This document shows, one piece after another, positions 58,258-59,732 of a DNA stretch of 59,732 bases. The first letter of the stretch is position 1; every line of letters begins with the position of its first letter. The notes below the pieces were generated by a model. It was not told the DNA's origin and made no database searches. It saw only the letters and a list, made by a program, of their open reading frames with translations. Origin of the DNA: Gammaproteobacteria bacterium (GTDB lineage Bacteria; Pseudomonadota; Gammaproteobacteria; Chromatiales; Chromatiaceae); the NCBI GenBank assembly GCA_021773975.1, contig JAJFJN010000057.1:1-59732 (forward strand), read 5' to 3'. The position numbers were made by a program, and so were the translations under genes.

Positions 58258-58369
58258 ATATAACGCCAGCAATAACCGGCATTTTGTAGTGGTGAGAGGC
58301 TTGTGCTAGGCTCTTTTAGCACAAACGAACACCGCGGAAAAATGTCCGAGTTAATTGCTTTTGTTAGAT
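58258..58369 (-). other. attC: Integron attC-like recombination site
   Basis: 112-bp imperfect palindrome. Read on the minus strand: R'' ATCTAAC (58363-58369, perfect RYYYAAC), spacer AAA, L'' with AGCAAT-T-AAC-T-CGG-A-C, then a long terminal stem. L' GCCGGTTATTGCT (58268-58280), spacer GGC, and R' GTTATAT (58258-58264, one mismatch to GTTRRRY) complete it. The unpaired AAA/GGC spacer and three extra bases only on the L'' arm are the hallmarks of attC. The inner stem includes TTGTGCTA/TAGCACAA (58301-58308, 58317-58324) and CATTTT/AAAATG. The extra bases set the orientation to minus, the same as the gene at 58436. Confidence 0.8.
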
Positions 58370-58435
58370 TTTTTATTGACATCGGAACTTACTTTTACTT
58401 CCTTCAAATGCACATACGTATACTTGTTACCATGA

Positions 58436-59524
58436 TTACTGAGGCAATACATTTTTTGATATATCACGAGTTTCTCCAATTTTCATGACCCATAGTGATT
58501 GTTCAGAAAAACCTTTTTTTAGCCCCTCCGTTCTGAACCGTTTTGGCGGTTCAAATGGTGACTCATCTGACAAGCTGCTGACGGTTCCCCAATGAGAAGC
58601 AATCAATGTATTTGCATGAATATCACTCCCAATCAGAACCGCTTCTTCTGGAGTGGTATGTGACATCCACATTAACTCCCTTGGCTCATAAGCCCCTATG
58701 GGTAAAATAGCATAATCAAACGAACCATATTTATCACCGATATCATTAAAAATCGTTTCTGAGTATCCCGTATCCCCAATAAAAATAATGCGCTTTTGGG
58801 AACTCTCAATGATCCAGGAAGCCCATAGAGTTTCATTATGATCAGATGTGCTTCGTGCAGAATCATGAACTAAAGGTTGCGCAGTAAGCTCTACGCCTTC
58901 AATAGATACTGACTGCCCCCAATCTAACTCGGTGACCTTGCTATATCCTCGCTCGGTAAAAAAGGACCTAAGTCCTAAAGGTACGACCACATGAATATTA
59001 TCTTTGTTTTTTAAGTTACTAACAGTTTTATCATCCAAGTGGTCATAATGATTGTGTGAAACAATCACTATATCGATTGAAGGCAATTTATTTATAGGAA
59101 TGGGCGAATCGACAAACCTTCTTGGGTCCGCCCATGAAACTGGGCTGGCGAATTCAGATAGAAAAGGGTCTGTTAAAATTGTTACATCGGAGGTTTTTAA
59201 CAGAAAACTAGCATGCCCCAACCAAGTAACACGGTCACTTTCAATTGAATTTAAAAGCTGCATAGATTCCAGCTCAGACAATGCATGTCCATCAGGTGTA
59301 TCAGGAACAAATACCGATCCCCAGAATCTACGGATATAAAAAAACGCTCCTTTAGGAGCGGCTGTTTCCACAAATGGATGGTTTTGATATCCAGTGGTAG
59401 TGTGATGTTTTGGTTTGTTCCCCATTACCGTTTTCTCAGAATATTCAGACGACGTTGAGGTGCACGCAAACAATGTAGCTAACGCTGCAATTATACCAAC
59501 GACAATTTTTGTGTACCCCATCAT
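58436..59524 (-). CDS. Metallo-beta-lactamase-fold lipoprotein (NAPE-PLD/UlaG-like)
   Basis: 362 residues. A lipoprotein signal ends at Cys21 (LFAC lipobox). MBL-fold metal ligands: HxHxDH as H157-N-H-Y-D-H162, His220 (QPLVHDSAR), Asp251 (FIGDTGYS) and His311 (ASHWGTV). WLGHASFLL near residue 101 is typical of the NAPE-hydrolysing phospholipase D-like/UlaG group. Probably a periplasm-facing hydrolase; a phosphodiester or phospholipid substrate is a guess. ATG at 59524 is 12 nt after a cassette core site (GTTAGAT), with GAGAGGG as ribosome binding site, exactly as in integron gene cassettes. Its 3' end is followed by the attC-like site. Confidence 0.85.
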   Translation of the reverse strand: MMGYTKIVVGIIAALATLFACTSTSSEYSEKTVMGNKPKHHTTTGYQNHPFVETAAPKGAFFYIRRFWGSVFVPDTPDGHALSELESMQLLNSIESDRVTWLGHASFLLKTSDVTILTDPFLSEFASPVSWADPRRFVDSPIPINKLPSIDIVIVSHNHYDHLDDKTVSNLKNKDNIHVVVPLGLRSFFTERGYSKVTELDWGQSVSIEGVELTAQPLVHDSARSTSDHNETLWASWIIESSQKRIIFIGDTGYSETIFNDIGDKYGSFDYAILPIGAYEPRELMWMSHTTPEEAVLIGSDIHANTLIASHWGTVSSLSDESPFEPPKRFRTEGLKKGFSEQSLWVMKIGETRDISKNVLPQ

Positions 59525-59536
59525 CCCTCTCGAAAA

Positions 59537-59543
59537 ATCTAAC
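59537..59543 (-). other. Integron-type core site at cassette 5' boundary
   Basis: Minus strand GTTAGAT (perfect GTTRRRY), preceded by GTTATTTGCGGC, which closely matches the 3' half of the attC site at 58258 (GTTATTGCTGGC). Crossover between G and TT here and at 58264 would define a cassette of 1279 bp with the MBL gene inside. The 5' half of this second site was not found in the window, so it could be attI or a damaged attC. The rest to 59732 has no ORF that I can support; ATGGCATT (59595-59602) and AATGCCAT (59658-59665) are inverted copies of unknown meaning. Confidence 0.6.
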
Positions 59544-59732
59544 GCCGCAAATAACTTGACCCTTTTTCGTGTCGAGTAGCCCCAGGGAACCGCAATGGCA
59601 TTAACTTAAAAATCACCGTCATTCGGTTAAGAAAGAATAAAAAGCCAACTAAAATCCAATGCCATAAAAAATATCTGGATCTTAAGCTTTCGCTTTGCAT
59701 CCTCGCCATTTGCTTTCCGGTGCCATCGATTT

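Noticed and set aside
58301-58324. TTGTGCTA/TAGCACAA hairpin as a simple vapC terminator
   Set aside because: It is the inner stem of a much longer 112-bp palindrome with R and L boxes and lacks a U-run; better read as the attC variable stem.

Overview
The window is gammaproteobacterial chromosome, moderately AT-leaning. Most of it is a strongly conserved housekeeping backbone, and both ends are short accessory stretches. The gene order (leuCDB-asd-fimV-truA-trpFBA-accD-folC-dedD-cvpA-purF-metZ, and rpsB-tsf-pyrH-frr-uppS-cdsA-dxr-rseP-bamA-skp-lpxD-fabZ-lpxA-lpxB-rnhB-dnaE) is the one known from Pseudomonas-like and purple-sulfur/sulfur-oxidiser-like Gammaproteobacteria. The species cannot be named from the sequence. 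No rRNA, tRNA or CRISPR array was seen.

Region by region. (1) 1-229: IS-end-like DNA with a 35-nt imperfect inverted repeat, directly downstream of dnaE. (2) 230-18240, minus strand: translation factors, isoprenoid and phospholipid precursors, outer-membrane assembly, lipid A synthesis and the replicative polymerase. The block is read from a promoter with a GC-rich discriminator and what looks like the autoregulatory rpsB leader. (3) 18464-21904, plus strand: map and glnD, divergent from rpsB. (4) 21980-29357, minus strand: a GGDEF cyclase, tsaB, a YoaA/DinG helicase, a small unknown protein, a TPR lipoprotein and PBP1b. (5) 29585-33053: lineage-specific genes, namely a lysine-rich H1-like protein, a cysteine-desulfurase-fold protein that has lost its catalytic residues, a PilZ protein and a methyltransferase. 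(6) 33093-51692, minus strand: metZ, purF, cvpA, dedD, folC, accD, trpFBA, truA, fimV, two aspartate-semialdehyde dehydrogenases and leuBDC. (7) 51815-57123, plus strand: a LysR regulator, a DUF3047 protein, PhnA and valS. (8) 57124-59732: accessory DNA with a 26-codon response-regulator remnant, IS-like repeats, a VapBC module and a candidate integron gene cassette.

Two non-coding findings stand out. First, the purF-metZ gap holds a near-consensus sigma70 promoter, a SAM-II-type riboswitch aptamer and an intrinsic terminator on the minus strand. A 12-bp antiterminator can be drawn that competes with both the aptamer pseudoknot and the terminator, so S-adenosylmethionine should switch off metZ by transcription attenuation. 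Second, 58258-58369 folds like an integron attC site (R boxes, unpaired spacer, L boxes with extra bases on one arm, long terminal stem). A related core site at 59537-59543 lies just upstream of a metallo-beta-lactamase-fold lipoprotein gene. Together they mark a roughly 1.28-kb gene cassette on the minus strand.

How the genes work together: the left half couples protein synthesis to envelope biogenesis (UppS/CdsA/Dxr for carriers and phospholipids, LpxD-FabZ-LpxA-LpxB for lipid A, Skp/BamA/RseP for outer-membrane proteins and their stress response). The right half joins branched-chain, aspartate-family, tryptophan, methionine, folate and purine biosynthesis.
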